A stretch of DNA of 7,211 nucleotides, taken from Gallionella sp. (GTDB lineage Bacteria; Pseudomonadota; Gammaproteobacteria; Burkholderiales; Gallionellaceae). The translations under genes were made by a program, and so were the position numbers. The stretch lies in contig JANYHX010000128.1 in assembly GCA_025362155.1 (NCBI GenBank), positions 1 to 7,211 on the forward strand. Reading direction: 5' to 3'. The notes under the pieces are model-generated. The model ran no database searches and had not been told where the DNA came from. It saw only the letters and a list, made by a program, of their open reading frames with translations. Shown in pieces: positions 6,635 to 7,211 of the stretch. Numbering within the stretch: the stretch's first letter is position 1; every line of letters starts with the position of its first letter.

Positions 6635-7211
6635 TGGTGTTTTGGAATGTCCGTGCGTTTGGAAATTTCCGGGTTCTCTTGTTGGTAGCGGGTCCTGAGG
6701 CGCGCATTATACTCGGTGGCAATACTCAATATGCCGCGCAGGATATTGATCTCCTCCTGCTCCAGCCGCGTGCGCGCATACAAGCGGCGCAAGCGTTGCA
6801 TCAGCCGCGCAGGATTTTGCGTGGTGAGGAAACCAATTTCGAATAACGTCTTTTCCAGGTGCGCAAAAAAACCTTCCACCTGCTCATGCGGCGCGGGATA
6901 GGTATCCGGCACGCTCGGCAAATAACTTTGCGCCGCCACGCTCAACTCATAGCCCATCACCTGCACTGCTGCGGCAAGATTAAGCGAAGAAAAATCGGGG
7001 TCGGCGGGAATGTTTACCAGCAGCTGCGCCTTGCCTATTTCTTCGTTGGTCAGGCCAGACATTTCGGTGCCGAACAGCAGCGCCACCGGCTGTGAGGTGG
7101 TCTGCAACAACAGCGGCATCGCCTCGCGCGGTGTTTTTACTTCGCTGGAAACATCGCGCAGCCGTGCCGTCATCGCCACCGTGAACACCACGCCCTGCAA
7201 GGCCTCGTCGA
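6631..7211 (-). CDS. trmJ: tRNA (cytidine/uridine-32-2'-O)-methyltransferase TrmJ, 5' end missing
   Basis: The last 192 complete codons of a SPOUT-family enzyme that 2'-O-methylates nucleotide 32 of the tRNA anticodon loop using S-adenosylmethionine. The frame stays open past the right edge, so about 65 N-terminal residues are missing, and the first visible residues (DEALQG) are internal. The SPOUT motifs are clear: [16 protein letters not shown], then [19 protein letters not shown], which form the knotted cofactor pocket. The helical C-terminal region ends with [20 protein letters not shown], which matches the conserved end of TrmJ, plus a short extra tail. TrmJ is favoured over the related TrmL by this C-terminal extension. 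The stop overlaps the cysE start by four bases. Confidence 0.93.
   Translation of the reverse strand, partial: DEALQGVVFTVAMTARLRDVSSEVKTPREAMPLLLQTTSQPVALLFGTEMSGLTNEEIGKAQLLVNIPADPDFSSLNLAAAVQVMGYELSVAAQSYLPSVPDTYPAPHEQVEGFFAHLEKTLFEIGFLTTQNPARLMQRLRRLYARTRLEQEEINILRGILSIATEYNARLRTRYQQENPEISKRTDIPKHQ

Noticed and set aside
6631..7200. Treating the trmJ frame as a complete 189-residue gene starting at the TTG at 7200
   Set aside because: The frame remains open to the window edge with DEA before it, and this position is internal to the TrmJ family; the true start lies outside the window.
1..7211. CRISPR arrays, insertion sequences, tRNA or rRNA genes, prophage or toxin-antitoxin modules
   Set aside because: I saw no regularly spaced repeats, transposase motifs, terminal repeats with duplications, cloverleaf patterns or small paired toxin-like genes.

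Overview
The window looks like a piece of a Betaproteobacterial chromosome, probably from the Nitrosomonadales/Gallionellaceae side of the group. This rests on the Gram-negative gene set (signal-peptide outer-membrane barrel, DsbB, HAMP-PAS-GGDEF-EAL regulator), the roughly 50% GC texture and the trmJ-cysE pairing typical of Beta- and Gammaproteobacteria. The taxonomy is inference, because there is no rRNA or other marker in the window.

Layout. (1) At the left edge, on the minus strand, is the start of a DMT/EamA-type permease (118 down to 1, cut by the window). Its leader holds three copies of an AGACCC/GGGTCT element that can form two mutually exclusive hairpins, one of which covers the ribosome binding site. 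(2) Positions 119-471 contain no convincing gene, but do hold two palindromes and candidate promoter elements for the plus-strand operon. (3) Positions 472-4417 form a tightly overlapped three-gene plus-strand operon: a predicted outer-membrane beta-barrel, a small secreted PstS-like binding protein, and an 804-residue membrane-bound c-di-GMP enzyme with intact GGDEF, I-site and EAL (EVL) residues. (4) Converging on it from the right are minus-strand genes: trmJ (partial at the right edge), cysE, dsbB and an HPP-family membrane protein.

How the genes fit together. The most interesting part is the barrel / binding protein / GGDEF-EAL operon. No transport permease or ATPase is present, so a reasonable hypothesis is that the binding protein is a periplasmic ligand sensor feeding the c-di-GMP enzyme, with the barrel as the entry route or a surface partner. 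On the other side, trmJ and cysE overlap by four bases (ATGA). dsbB has its own good candidate promoter, whose -35 overlaps the end of cysE, and the HPP gene follows 71 bases after dsbB and may be co-transcribed. The housekeeping genes (tRNA methylation, cysteine synthesis, disulfide formation) are ordinary and intact.
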